NCBI GenBank assembly: GCA_034620365.1
Contig: JAQGEQ010000071.1
Location: forward strand, 3,348,001-3,412,000
DNA: 64,000 bases
Reading direction: 5' to 3'
From: Pegea sp. RAD2-039
Taxonomy: Eukaryota > Chordata > Thaliacea > Salpida > Salpidae
Under the pieces are notes generated by a model that did no database searches, was not told where the DNA came from, and worked only from the letters and a program-made list of their open reading frames with translations. Position 1 is the first letter of the stretch. Each line of letters opens with the position of its first letter. Position numbers and translations under genes: made by a program. This document shows, piece after piece, positions 39,805 through 52,000 of the stretch.

Positions 39805-42800
39805 TCAGAAATTAAGGAAATCATATTCTCTGCTCATACGAAGAGTAATCCTTAATTCTTCTTTAGAAGAGTCCCACTCTGCCTTTCCTTGTTTTGGATC
39901 AACAGGATGAGGAAGAGGAAGATTGAGATGACTTAAAATAGATGATTATAAAGATTATTTATATAAAAAAGGTTAAATTTAAGAAGATTTAGGGATCAAT
40001 AGTTAAAGAGAAAAATATTGATAAGGAAGAAAAAAATGCTTTTATTGGATGACATCAATGATCAGAAAATGATAAATGAAAAGATTTTTTGCTTGACACA
40101 GTTTTAAAGAACAATATTTTTGCCACTAAATCAAAAGGAAACAAGTTATGAGCAAATTTTCAACTTTATTGTTTCATCCAAAAAAGCTTTTTTGACGAAA
40201 AAAATCTTTCACAAAAATTGCTATTTTTAGCTCAGAAAGAAAAGTGACATTTAATGGCAAACGCGGAAAGCAGTTTTGATGTCAGTATTAGTTATGAGTC
40301 GTTTTAAAGACGAAATAAATTGATTTTTATTATTTATTTTGGTGGTTAAATTATTTAGTATAAAATGATGAAAATAAAAAAAACAATAAGTTAGAATATA
40401 AACAACAATAGATAGTTAAATCATGAGAAAATGGAACATAAAACAATGCAGGAAGTAGTTTGTATTTTGATTCTTAATCAAAATGCAAAGTTGTTCAGTA
40501 ATGGCAGCTCATTAAACATTATAAATTATTGATTAAACAATTGTTAAGTTGACTATAATCGATTGTTATTTAAAAGCTAGATCATTCTTAAGACTTGTAG
40601 GAAAAAATAGATAAAATCAGTTAGGTTGTAAAGCGTATGACAAGGACTTAAGAGCAAATTGATTTTTAGTAAATTTTAAATGTAGTTTTAATCACAGCTA
40701 CTATTTGCTACAGAGAAATCATTAAATGGATTTAGTGTTAAATACATTAACTGAAGCTAATCACATCAAGATCTATTCCTGAAATTTCGCTTACAAGAAG
40801 AAGAAATTTTTTAAGTTATCTACATCAGCCTAATTCGTAATTACTTTACCTAACAATTGGATTTTTAGTAAACTCTTTAGTATGTAGCTAAAGCTTGAAT
40901 AAATTAGTTTATCAATTATTTTTTAAAATTGAAAAAAACCTTTGAAAAATAAATTGATTTATGAAATTTATACAGATTAAATTTCAGCTTATAGCAATTA
41001 TAAGATATAAAATTTTAAACAAAACAAAAAATCAAAACAAATTTTAAATGAAAAGATTTCAAGATTTGTTGCATCCATTCCAAGCAGGAATTTTATTGAA
41101 TTTACTTCGAATAGTTTAAAGACAAGCAACAAAGTTTTGGCTCAAAGTATTCAAATATTAGTAATAAAAAAAAGTTGAACATTTTGATCAGATTTGAATA
41201 TTAAGTTGCAAAAAGCCATAAAAGTTGGGATAGTTTACTTAAACAGCAAACAACAAATACAGCAAGTTTGAATTAAAGAAACAAAAAGTTAAAATAAAAT
41301 ATCTGACCAAAAAGATAAGAACAAAAAGACATCAAAGAAAATAAAAGATGAATAATTAAAGAAAACAATTTATAATTTACGACAAATATCAGCAAGAAAG
41401 TCATATTTCTATATTTTATGATAAATTTGTTTTGAAAATGATAAGAGTGACTTTTCAAAGAGTTTTGAAGAGAGATAATATAAAATAAATTATGAAGTTT
41501 TAGAAGCAAATTTTTAATTGATAAATTATAAAAATAATTGCGATTAAAATTTTATAAAAATAACTTAAACTTGAAACTTTTTGTCGCATAAAGCAAGATT
41601 AATTCGAAATTAATTTCATGAGCTTAAAAAGGTTTAAATAATTTAAAATAAATTAGAGCTTTATCGTTAAATGGTTAGAAAGATTACAAGAAATTTATTC
41701 AAATATAAAAGCTAATTAAAATGAAGATACTTACTAAACTGAATGTGTCATAATGATATCATTCTTGTTTATTTGTAGATCTATATCTTTGAAAGCAGCA
41801 TCAGGAAGTTTAATAGAGATCAGAAGATCTTCACAACATGAGCTTGCTGGTGATTTTCCGTTTATACCAAGAAATAAATCACCGCTTGTGACTTTCTGCT
41901 TGTATTTGATGTCATATCTGAGCAATAAACCATTTTTGTTACTTGTTGAAAGATAAAACATAATAAACATTTTGAATTTTAGGAAATAATATCACTTTTT
42001 GGAAAATAAAAGTTCTAAAGTATAATAAAAGAGAATTTAGTAATTTTGCAAACAGTAGAGACAATGAAAATGCTGGACAAAGGTTGACAGGAAATCACGT
42101 CACACAAAAAATAGATTGTAAATTTATTGAATATGAATCAATCATGAGCTAAGACAGCAAGCTTATTATAAGTTCACATTGAAATGTAATTAAACCTAAA
42201 ACTTTGAAATTAATGACATCTAAGATGAAAAGTAATGATCTCAGTTGAAGGTTCCTTCCATCAAACAGAAATAATTTCTCAAAAAGTTTTTACAATCGAT
42301 ATCTTTTCTTAAAGTTCATTTTTTTTTTTCTTTTTTGCTTACAGTACTTATAAAGTTTAAAATACTGATGAAATAAGTTGAAAAAAACTAAACAAAAAGT
42401 TAATAAGATGTTACAGAAGTTAAATTAGATAAAAAGAAAGGCTTACTGATAAAAGGTGAATATATTGAATAATTATCTTATCATTTCCTTATTAAGTAAT
42501 CAATTAAAGTTCAAGGAACAAACCCGACTTCATTTTGTGACCTAGTGTTTATGTAAACATTTGAAATTATTTCGAAAATATTGTTTAATGGTGCATAATA
42601 AAAAAAACCAACAAAAGTTTGGTGTGGTGCGAAATATCTCTAAAATCACAAACTCATAATTTACAATTTTATAAAAACAAATATATTAAAAAGAGATGTT
42701 GTCTGAGCTAGAGAAAAAAAAATTACAAAAAAATCTAAAAATATTTGACAAAAAACTGAATAAAAATATTACATCGGGATTTTTTCTAAAAGCTAAAAAG

Positions 42801-43817
42801 GAAATTATAAAATGCAGCAGAGATGATAGATGATTTGGGGTTAGGATTTCTCTAAATTTAAAGAAACATTTTAAGTTAAATTGTAATATTACATTACAAT
42901 CCGATTTAATTGAAGTTTAAAACTATTACAAGTTGATAGATCAATTTCTCAATTCCGGTTTAAGTTTTTACTTGAATAGAAAAGAAATCAGTTAACTTAT
43001 TCCTACCATTTATTGATTATTTTAAAGATTTTTGACCTTGAAATGTTTCAACAAAATGGTTAGAAATGTCCAAACTAACTAAAAAACTATTCAAAAACTC
43101 GAATTTTCTACCTTTATTTGTAGCAAATGAGGTAAAGTTGTGAAAGTACAAATACTAGAAAAGGAAGTGCTATCAAGTTATCAAAAGTTGTGTTCAGATT
43201 TCTGACAAAGTTTTCAATTGAAACTAAAAGCATTGCTACGTAATGAAAGAATTGGTTTATCTCTATACTGAAGTGAGATAAATATGATGAAGACAGCAAC
43301 AACCTTTCACCTAAATACAGCTTTTATAAGCTCAGTAAATATATATTAAGTTACTTATTAAAGATATAATTGATTTCTCATACTCAGGTGTTATCTTATC
43401 ATCATCTTTATCGTCATAACTTTGTGCAATCTCATGCGATGACCAAATACTCTTTCCGTTTTCATTACCCAATTTATCTGAAGATAAAAAATTGAGATGA
43501 AATTTAGTTGTTGAAATTGTGATTGGTAATCACCATATGGAGATGGCTTAACTTTGCCAGATTTATTCTTTTTTTGGCTCCCAATCACTCCCGGTGTATA
43601 AGATGATGCAATCCCGGTATCTAACTACAAAACTTGTTGATTATTCATAAAGGTGAAAATGATAAATATTATATTAAACTTGTTATAAATATTATAAAAA
43701 TATTATTTATTAAATTATCAAAAAGAATCTCACTTCGTCATCATCACTAGTTTCATTAGATGGATTTAGTAAATTATTTAAACTAAGTAAATCACTAGCC
43801 TTTCCAAACTCACACAT
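39805..43817 (-). CDS. DNAAF6: Dynein axonemal assembly factor 6 (PIH1D3)
   Basis: A cytoplasmic co-chaperone for preassembly of axonemal dynein arms, needed for motile cilia and sperm flagella. Exons in transcript order: 43734-43817, 43534-43624, 43384-43477, 41735-41917, 39805-39931. Phases 0, 1, 2, 2 match, giving 192 residues, slightly shorter than the vertebrate protein (~214). The N-terminus has an acidic low-complexity start (ETSDDDE). Then comes the diagnostic PEYDIKYKQKV, GDLFLGINGKSP, CCEDLLISIKLPD and DIDLQINKNDIIMTHSVY. The protein ends LPLPHPVDPKQGKAEWDSS, LRITLRMSREYDFLNF-stop, as in the family. An acceptor (AATTTTCAG) lies 17 bases before the ATG. The final ~1.8 kb intron uses an AAG acceptor, the weakest splice site, but phase and homology on both sides support it. 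It lies tail-to-tail with tensin. Confidence 0.9.
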
Positions 43818-43834
43818 TTTCCTAATTGATAGCG

Positions 43835-45160
43835 CTGAAAATTAAATTTATAAACAAATAATTACTACATAAATCTAACCACATTCTGAATTAAAAAAAT
43901 CATAACTCCATTTTTATTTTAAGGAGTGAATCAATTAGCAGTCTTGTTTATTTTGGTAGAAAGAACATCATATAAAGTATACCGCATTTTACATTAAACA
44001 GAATAATGTGCAAAGTTTATGAGAGTTCTGTACATGAAAATGATTAACTTTCATTTTAAAAGTAAAGTTGAATATAAAAAAGTTTGAACTTGGAAATTAC
44101 AAAATCAACTATAAGCTTAATAGTGGTTTGTCATGTATGTTATACATAAAAGATAAACTTAAAAGGCAAATCTGAATATTAATAAATTTTACACATTTAT
44201 ACTTTTATAAACATTTGTTCGAAAAGTAGAAAGTTTTTATATATAAAACAGTTTATATACAAGGCAAGCATAGTTTTATTGCAGAAAACATCACTTTGCA
44301 ATATAATTGGTACTCTCAAACCAATTTCAAAAGTGTTATGCAATCTCAATCAGATAAAGTATAACATATTTAACAGGTGATTTTATAACATCAATTCAAA
44401 TCCTAATATATAAACGAGTCTTATTTTTGTTGTCAAGAAAACTTTAAAGATACAATATCCAGCTGTTTCATATGAAGAAAAGAATTACAAAAATTTTAAC
44501 TCATAATAAAACTTTAAAAAAACTTGTATATAAAATTCAATATTCAGAATGATATGTTTAATTTAGTAAAAAATATAACAAGAAATCATACTTATAAATG
44601 GTAGTATTATAATTATTTATACATATAAAAAATTTGGAGATTAAATTGTTTACCTAAAATCGTTATATTCAAAAGATAAAGCCTTATAGATATTCTATGA
44701 GGCACTATTACAAGAGCTTTTAAGTTGAAACAATAAAACGCTTATAAAAATCATAGACTCAAACAAAATATAAAAAGTTAACCAAATAATATTTGAAATA
44801 TTAAACATTAAAGTAATATTAGCCAGATAAACAACATAATGATGGTAATTTATTAATAAGATTTGCAACCATAATATATCATAATCTCAACATAGGCACA
44901 TTGGAAATATATGCAAAAGAGGAATTTGTAATGGAGACACATTTTCTAAGGCTTAGATTCCTTATAAATTACCTTATGTGTCATCAAATCTAAGTTAAAA
45001 TAAAATTTCAAAATTATCCTGTTTTATTAAGTATGAAATTATTGTAAACTTTTGAAAAAAATTATCTTTGTTGAATCCAATTTGATACTTGCAGCCATAT
45101 GAAAAAAACTATTCAAACCCAGAAAATTGTTTAACAATCCCAATTTTAAAACTTTATCCA
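43835..45160. other. Spacer between DNAAF6 and the calcium-sensor gene
   Basis: A/T-rich, with no coding signal. It should contain the DNAAF6 promoter or 5'UTR exon and the calcium-sensor 3'UTR on the minus strand; neither could be delimited. Confidence 0.4.
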
Positions 45161-45775
45161 TCAAATTCCCATATTTTGTGAGGTACAAGAGAGTAACTGA
45201 ACAATAGAAGGATCACTCTTAGCTCCTTCTATGAACTCTTGCAAAGAAATCTTGCCATCAAGATCTTTATCCATCTGTCTGAATATTTTATCAGTTCTTT
45301 GTTCAGGTGTTGCCTCATCTTCAGGCATTTTCATTGTTGAACCGATCATTGTATAAATTGCTCCAACGATATCTAACATCTCTTCTCTAGAAATGGTTCC
45401 ATTTCCATCTCTATCATACATAGAAAACGCCCATTTGAGCTTGGCATCTAAATTACCTCGTGAAGTGATACTCAGAGCAACAATAAATTCACGAAAGTCA
45501 ATAGAGTTATCATTATTTTTGTCAAAAGTTCTAAAAACATGAGCAGCAAACTTGGAAGCATCACCCTGAGGGAAAAAGTTTGAATAAATTTTTTGAAACT
45601 CTTCCAAACTCAAAATCCCACTGGGACAGTCCTTGATGAACCCTTTATACCATCCTTGGAGCTCATATTCATTAAATTCAGTTGCTGCAGTCAAATCACG
45701 AATGTCTTCGGGCCTCAGTCTACCAACTTTGTTGCCCATTTTTAACAATTCGGAAAATTTAACGGCGTTCACCAT
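45161..45775 (-). CDS. Neuronal calcium sensor, hippocalcin/neurocalcin type
   Basis: A single uninterrupted open frame encodes a visinin-like EF-hand calcium sensor, a calcium-myristoyl-switch protein of neurons and photoreceptors. From the first ATG (204 residues), EF1 is degenerate ([12 protein letters not shown], the family's crippled hand); EF2 (85-96), EF3 (121-132) and EF4 (169-180) keep canonical DxNxDx/DxDxDG loops. The family start is the second in-frame ATG, Met13 (45739), giving [10 protein letters not shown] with a myristoylatable Gly and 192 residues, as expected. The first ATG follows an in-frame TAA and an acceptor (TTTTTTTAG) 6 bases upstream; it has T at -3, whereas Met13 has A at -3 and G at +4. 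Met13 is the likelier main start. HPCA and NCALD cannot be told apart here. The coding region has no introns. Confidence 0.93.
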   Translation of the reverse strand: MVNAVKFSELLKMGNKVGRLRPEDIRDLTAATEFNEYELQGWYKGFIKDCPSGILSLEEFQKIYSNFFPQGDASKFAAHVFRTFDKNNDNSIDFREFIVALSITSRGNLDAKLKWAFSMYDRDGNGTISREEMLDIVGAIYTMIGSTMKMPEDEATPEQRTDKIFRQMDKDLDGKISLQEFIEGAKSDPSIVQLLSCTSQNMGI

Positions 45776-45781
45776 TTAGAT

Positions 45782-47876
45782 CTAAAAAAATATTCATAAA
45801 ATTAACAACAATTTATATTTAGTCAATTTAATTATTCATTCATTAAACTTTTCAATGAAAGGAAATGTATTTATGAGAAAGTTTTCTAATTAAACTTATA
45901 TTACTTTCAAAAGAATACACTGGAAACAAATTCATTATTTAAAAATCAGATTTTAAAAAAAGATTTAATTACCAATTAGCTCATAAAATAATTTAATAAA
46001 GAAAGAAACAATATTTCAAAATATTCATTATTTGCTGTTAATAATACAATAATCAAAATTTTTAGCTATTAGAATAGAAATAAATCAAAAAATAAAATAT
46101 AGTAAAACATTTTTTAGAAAGATTATTAGTATAAAATATTCATTGTATTATTAACATTTTGAAAATTTTATTTTAGTTAGTTGTTATAAACCATATAATA
46201 TAATAATATATTTTTCCACAGAAAATATTTTCTATTAAAAAGAGTTTTAATCTAAGACATCTTTTGAAATTGATGATAAAAACTAAAACATGATAAAAAA
46301 ATTATCATAATAGTTTTGTAAGTATGATATAAATAGGTTGTAGACAGATAACAAAATATAAAACAAAGCAAAACCAAAACTAAATAATTTTCAAAATTTT
46401 ATTATAATAAATATTCCAACTTATGAGAAATTTATACTTCAATTCAGTTAGATTTTTCATTTACAGATAATAATTTAAAATAGAAAGTTGAGAAATAAAT
46501 TATTTATCCTATTGGTTTGATCTTTCTTCCTTTTATACTTTCTTAATTAAGATTTTATATATACTTATCAATACTAGTTGCTAATTGTTAAAAAAAAAAA
46601 TTTAACTAATAACTTTTATAGTCGACTTTAATCAACGATTAAATAATATTTATTCTTTCTTACAACCATCAAAATCGTTGCTAGGGTAATTATTTACGTA
46701 TTTATATACAACAAAAAATGACTTTAGAAATATCTGCAACTGCAAGCCAAATTAAAAATATATTAGAAATGCTTGTTGCCAACACAACATTGTTTTGAAT
46801 TAACGAAGTTTTAAAACTAAAACTCGAATGCACCAAACAGTGATCAAGTTTTATTAAATAAAAACAGCTTTCTACATCATCTGGTGGTTAGGTTTGAAGC
46901 ACTTAGCATACTTTTCTAATTGCTGATTAAAATGATAAGATTTTTTTTAATGAATTTAGTTAAGGTGATTATTGGCTTTCCAAATATATAAACTATTTAA
47001 TATTTTGTCGAATAGTTTTATCTATTTTGTTTTTTACATTATTTTTCATTCAAATACAATTATACTTTACATCAGGTGTTCTTTTTGAGTAATAGCCAAA
47101 ACTTTAAAAAGGTTAAAATTCATTAAGCTTGATAAATGCAGATTAAATTAAGATTTGAAGATTTATGATATTATTTTCCAAAAAGTTAAACAAAACAGTT
47201 ATCAATATTTATCATTAAATACAGTCTATTGTTGTAACTTTGGTTAAGTTAAAGTTATTCCAACAACATATAATAAACAGTCGGTTTATTTCTTGGAAAA
47301 AGGGAGCTTAGTAGCCAGTCTCATCCAGGTAACCACACTTACAGGCCCACGTCTATATAGTGATTCAAAAGCGCGTCATGAACAGTTATTATAAACCAAG
47401 AAAGGTAAGAGATGAATAATATTTCATGGCAGTAAAGGTTTGGTTAGGGTGCGATGCAGAGGTTATGGGAAGTAGTAGACAGTAAAAGTTAGCCTCAATA
47501 GTAGAAAGAAAATCAGAAAAAGTTCCCAATTTAGTTAAGTATCAAAACTTTACGTAAACTGTGTTTCCAAAAGCGATATTTTGGGATTTCAGTTCCTAGA
47601 CTTTTTCCCGGTATTTTTTCAAAAAACTTTTCGAGTTTCTATGACTATTCCTAACTGAAAGTATTTTAGTATTTACTTCCCACATTCTTCGGATTTTTAC
47701 TTCTAGATCCTTGTTTTTGGATTTCTCGAACTATTTGATATTTACGTTTTTGTCGCTTAGTACTGCGACGTTTACTAGTAAACATATTTTGTTGCTTTTA
47801 TATTTTATAACAATATCTAATCTGTTGGCTCTAATTTCTCAATCTATATCAATCTATAAATAAATAGAAAATTTGT
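45782..47876. other. Upstream region of the calcium-sensor gene, no exon identified
   Basis: Mostly A/T-rich. A GC-richer patch at 47320-47410 holds a TATATA box and several donor-like sites on both strands, so a promoter is possible but its direction cannot be decided. Confidence 0.3.
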
Positions 47877-48066
47877 CCTGCTTGGTGGCGAAGCGGTTAC
47901 TACACCTAGCTACAAGGTACATCTAGCTAGGAAGTACCGGGTTCGACCCCAGGTGGAGACATATAAAACTCCTGAGAAAAACCATAAAAAACTCCTGAGA
48001 ATGTGTGTTAGTGAGATGTGTTCTCTTTAGGCACTCTCCTTCGCATTTATATATATAAAAAAAAAT
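47877..48066 (+). mobile_element. tRNA-derived SINE, apparently full length
   Basis: A tRNA-like head carries an RNA polymerase III A box (TTGGTGGCGAAGCGG, 47883-47897) and a B box (GGTTCGACCCC, 47940-47950). Between them a perfect 8-bp inverted repeat (CCTAGCTA / TAGCTAGG) forms an extended arm. After the head come two tandem copies of ATAAAA(A)ACTCCTGAGAA, then a conserved tail ending CTCCTTCGCATTTAT and a TA/A-rich terminus. The tail is shared with the truncated copy at the window start, so this is a dispersed family. The lengthened arm, added body and poly-A-like end argue against a working tRNA gene. Confidence 0.88.
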
Positions 48067-49800
48067 AAATCAAAATTAACCCCAAATTCTTAGAGTATTG
48101 TGTAATTTTGTTTCCATAAATGTTAAAGAAATGTGATTGCACCACTTTTTATTTGTAGGAATGTCTGTTGCTATTCGAATATGCCAGTAAAAGTATTTGG
48201 CTACTTTGTTATTGCACTGAAAGTATTCTATTCTTGCTATTATCGAGCACCCTGACATGATATGGTCGATTGTTTTTCCTTTAGTTTTACACATTCTGCA
48301 TTTGTCGTTTTGAGTGGCTTTTGATATTTTTGTTTAGAAGTTTTTGATAGTATGTATAATAGTAGTATTATTAGGTATATTTCTTGGTTTTAAGGGAACC
48401 GTTACTACTTACATTGTAAAAAGTGATAAAGTAATCTGAATTTATCAGAACTATCTTTTTTAATGAAAACTATTTTTATAGAATTAAAGTTAGTTTTTGT
48501 GTTGGATAAAAAATTGTAGAAAATTGTAATTTAAATACACTATATCAGTTTGCAAGCCTGAGACTAACTAACATTTTTAATAGCTCATAAGCTCGGCAAG
48601 TTTAGTGGAAGAGTAATCTGAGCTTTTAAAAGCTCTTAGGTCATTATTTTAAGAGCAGGGGCTCTCCAAATTTCTCAAAGAGAATTTTAAAGATACAAAA
48701 GTGATCACTTTTCGAAAATTTTTTAGATGTTTTTGTTAAAGAAAAAGTTTAAAGTCACTGCTTACTCTTTCCGTAATTATCATATTAGCGCAAAATAGTG
48801 GTTATAAAAGTTAGGGTAGAAATGGGTAACAATTAACATAAAGTTACTTATAGAACTCAACATTTATTAGTAGTTTAGAATAAATACATGATTTTGAACA
48901 CAACAAGATTCGTTTAATGAATAATTTTGTAAATGTAGCTGGTTTGCTGCTATTTTGGGTTGAAGTGTTAAGAACGAGCAATTTGTTAAATTAAAATTGT
49001 AAGTTGCTATTTTGAGTCAATTAGATTAGGACAAATTGATATCATCTTAGCTTCAAATTCTTTCACCTGTAGTTAATGCCAACTATAGTAATGTTTACAA
49101 AGTGTGATGAGTTAGTCGAGCTAAACGTTTTAAATTAGTTTATGATGTAATTGTGAAAATGTAATTATTTCACAAGGAGAATAATACTATTTCTGAGTCA
49201 ATAAAAAAGATTTCACATTTATGGTCGTTAACGAAGTCATGATTATTCATTTTCAACTGTAAATATCTTCTTACAAGTTATATAGTGCAGTATTTTCTTT
49301 CATTTAAAAACTTAACAAAACATAGCTTGCTGATAAAATGTACTTTCCAGCTTTATTAAACAATCAAACCTCTAAAGACATACGAAGATCTTATAAGCAA
49401 CTTTGTTGACGAGTTGAATCCTCCCATGAATTCTTTTTTCATGAAATGGATTTACGGAGGGTATATTCAACTCGAATTACAAGATCTGAAATTGAACATC
49501 CGGTGGGTGTTTGGAATAGTTGTGAAAAATCACCACAAGTTGATAGTAAATGTCTTCCCATTATCTTCAACCATATATACTCAATGTATATTATTTTTTA
49601 GGAAAGTGATTGGACCAATTTATCAGCCAGTTATCAAACGAACATCTTAAATAATTTCCTTCAACTCCAGAATTGCACCCCACTTTTATATAATCGAGTT
49701 TTAAAAGCTTACATAAGATTAACTATAAGATCTAATCAATCGAAAGTCTAATTCAGCTTCTTTAATAACTCTCATCAAATGATCACTATTTAGGGATCGA
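48067..49800. other. Intergenic DNA between the SINE and RPLP0
   Basis: No supported gene. An open frame at 49414-49650 lacks splice signals and recognisable motifs. Confidence 0.4.
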
Positions 49801-49807
49801 TCAATAC

Positions 49808-49813
49808 TTTATT
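49808..49813 (-). promoter_or_regulatory. RPLP0 polyadenylation signal
   Basis: AATAAA on the minus strand about 50 bases after the P0 stop codon, the expected distance for a compact ribosomal protein 3'UTR. Confidence 0.6.
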
Positions 49814-49864
49814 GTTGACTCGAATGAGCTTGACTAAAACAGCAGCAAGTACTATTCTAAAAGC

Positions 49865-51132
49865 TTAATCGAAGAGCCCGAATCCCATATCATCATCAGA
49901 TTCCTCTTCTTCTTCTGGCTCAGCTGCTGCAGCTTGTTCAGCAGGAGCATCAGCAGAAGATGCTGCAGGAGCAGCGGAGGCAAATGCAGATGGATCAGCC
50001 AAATAGGCCTTCATCTGAGAACAAGTTGAAGTTAGACAACTGACGGGCGGTGATTGGATGAGAACAAACCTGTTCTGCTTCAGGGAAAGTAATTTCAGTT
50101 TGAGCAGCAATTGCAAGAACGTTCTTGAATCCATTGATGATGGAATGAGGAGCAGATGCAACAGTTGGGTATCCAATTTGTAAGGAAACTGAAGCGATGT
50201 TACGAACTCCTTCAAGAAGTCGGGCTCGTAAATCATCTTCAGTGATGTCGAGGATTGCGGGGCTGAAGCAAGTTCCGTTGTCGTAAACTGTAGAATAAAT
50301 AAATGAATAGAAGACAAGAGGTAGAAGGAAGATGAGGTTTACCTTGATTAACCTCAAGACCATAAGTGAATGGAGAAATCTTCAACATATTCAAAAGAGT
50401 GGCATCAGAAGCACCAACTTTGTCACCTGGTTTTAACAAGTGAACATTGCTCTACAAAACAACGAAGTTTAGAAGTAATTGATGAAGTAGAGTCAGATGC
50501 TTACAGTAATTTCAATTGTTCCTCTTGAAATTTTGGTTGGTATAGCAAGAGCCTGGAAGAAAGAGGTCTTCTCAGGTCCTAAACCAGTGTTTTGAGCTGG
50601 AACAATGACATCATTTGGGGCGATGGCATTAGCTCTTGCTGGCGCTGCAACCTTTACAAAGATTTAAATATTAGAAGAATGATGTAGAAGAAAACAAGTT
50701 TAGACCTTGTTGGAAAGAATCAAGTCACGAATCTCGACAAGATCTTCATTAGTGAGGACTAATCCCACGTTCCCTCTGATGTGTGGAAGAAGACTAAAAA
50801 GATTTAAATTGATGAAATAAGAAGTGAACGAGAAAGATGGAAGCTACCGTTCCAAATCAGGATTGCTTTCCAAATGGCCAGTAATGGCTCTTCGCATCAT
50901 TGTGTTCTTGCCCATCAGTACAACAGCTTTATTTCTCATTGAAATACGAATCTGTTGCATCTGATTGGAACTGACATTATCAACGCCAACAACAAAGCAA
51001 CGTGTGTGATCATCCAAATTTTTCTGAGAAATTTAGTAAGTAGTTAGATGGAATAAAATTGAGATCTTTTGTACTTACAATGACTTTGGAGAAGTAATTT
51101 TGCTTCCATTGTTTCTTGTCTTCCCTAGGCAT
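49865..51132 (-). CDS. RPLP0: Large ribosomal subunit stalk protein P0 (uL10)
   Basis: P0 anchors the P1/P2 dimers of the 60S stalk and recruits elongation factors. Seven exons in transcript order: 51079-51132, 50848-51023, 50706-50793, 50505-50651, 50343-50451, 50070-50287, 49865-50014. Phases agree and give 313 residues (typical ~317). The start [17 protein letters not shown], the rRNA-binding core ([39 protein letters not shown]), [18 protein letters not shown] and the acidic tail [16 protein letters not shown] are all family hallmarks. The last 14 or so residues are the shared P-protein tail. Introns are very small (about 54-64 bases). The 5'UTR is spliced: an acceptor (TGTCTTTCAG) lies 38 bases before the ATG and pairs with a donor at 51963. 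Confidence 0.97.
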
Positions 51133-51963
51133 TTCGGTGAATGTAAGGATTTTCTTTTAAAGACTTTAATCTGAAAGACAAATAATTCAATAAAAGTTAG
51201 TTTAAGTAACAAATTCATTAAAACAAAAATTTTTAATTTATAAAAACAGAGAATTTATATTTAGCAACTTATTTTAAAATATAAGATATCAAAAAACTTT
51301 TAAACTTTAGTTTTTAGCCAAATTTTATCAACATTCATTTATTTTTACTTAAAATAGCCACAAAAAAAGAATTATTTTTAGGCAAAATAAATATATTAAT
51401 TCATAAATAAATTTAATAAAAGTAAAAACAATTTAGTTAAACTTCTGGAAAGAATTATTGATATTGTATATAGAATTTTGTATACATTGTATTTGCATAT
51501 ATTTATATATTTAAAGGTCACAATCAATAAAGCACCATACTGGTGACATATAATAACAAAAAATGATTATTTATTAAAATAATGAAATAAAAAATAATAC
51601 CAAGTATACAACTGTTTTAGCTAAATTATTAAGTAAATTATATTTATAATATACACATAGAATTTAATAAAATACCACCAAGAGTACACATAGAATTAAT
51701 AGCAACAAAAACAGTTTTGAAAAACTATTAATATAAAATTATAGAAACAAAAAATTTTACACAGCTAAAAAAAGTGAACAAAATTATAATTAAAGACAAA
51801 TTTTACTAAATTTATTGAAAGTTTCCCAAAAAAAACCTTTAAAAATAATGACAAATAAGAAAATGTTTAATTAAAAGCCTGATAAAAACATTGAAAACAA
51901 ATACAACAATATATACTTAAAACTAATTTTACATTTATAAGAAAAAGTAAAAGGCCAACTCAC

Positions 51964-52000
51964 CAGAAATAAGAAGCTTAATAGAGGCACTACATAGTCA
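51964..52000 (-). promoter_or_regulatory. RPLP0 non-coding first exon with pyrimidine-rich start
   Basis: On the minus strand a short segment TGCCTCTATTAAGCTTCTT ends in a strong donor (TTTCTG|GTGAGT at 51964/51963), which suits the acceptor before the P0 ATG with an intron of ~790 bases. A CTCT run could be the 5' TOP tract expected for ribosomal protein mRNAs. The exact transcription start is inferred. Confidence 0.5.

Noticed and set aside
41753-41956. Plus-strand 67-codon frame
   Set aside because: Antisense shadow of the DNAAF6 exon at 41735-41917.
47340-47410. TATATA box with donor-like sites, possible promoter for the calcium sensor or a plus-strand gene
   Set aside because: The motif is palindromic, donors occur on both strands and no consistent start-exon-donor arrangement or downstream plus-strand gene could be found.
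47880-47963. Functional tRNA gene
   Set aside because: The A/B boxes are good, but the arm between them is too long, acceptor-stem pairing is poor, and a repeated body plus conserved tail mark it as a SINE.
49414-49650. 78-codon plus-strand open frame downstream of P0
   Set aside because: No recognisable domain and no partner exons; Ile/Phe/Lys-rich as expected by chance.
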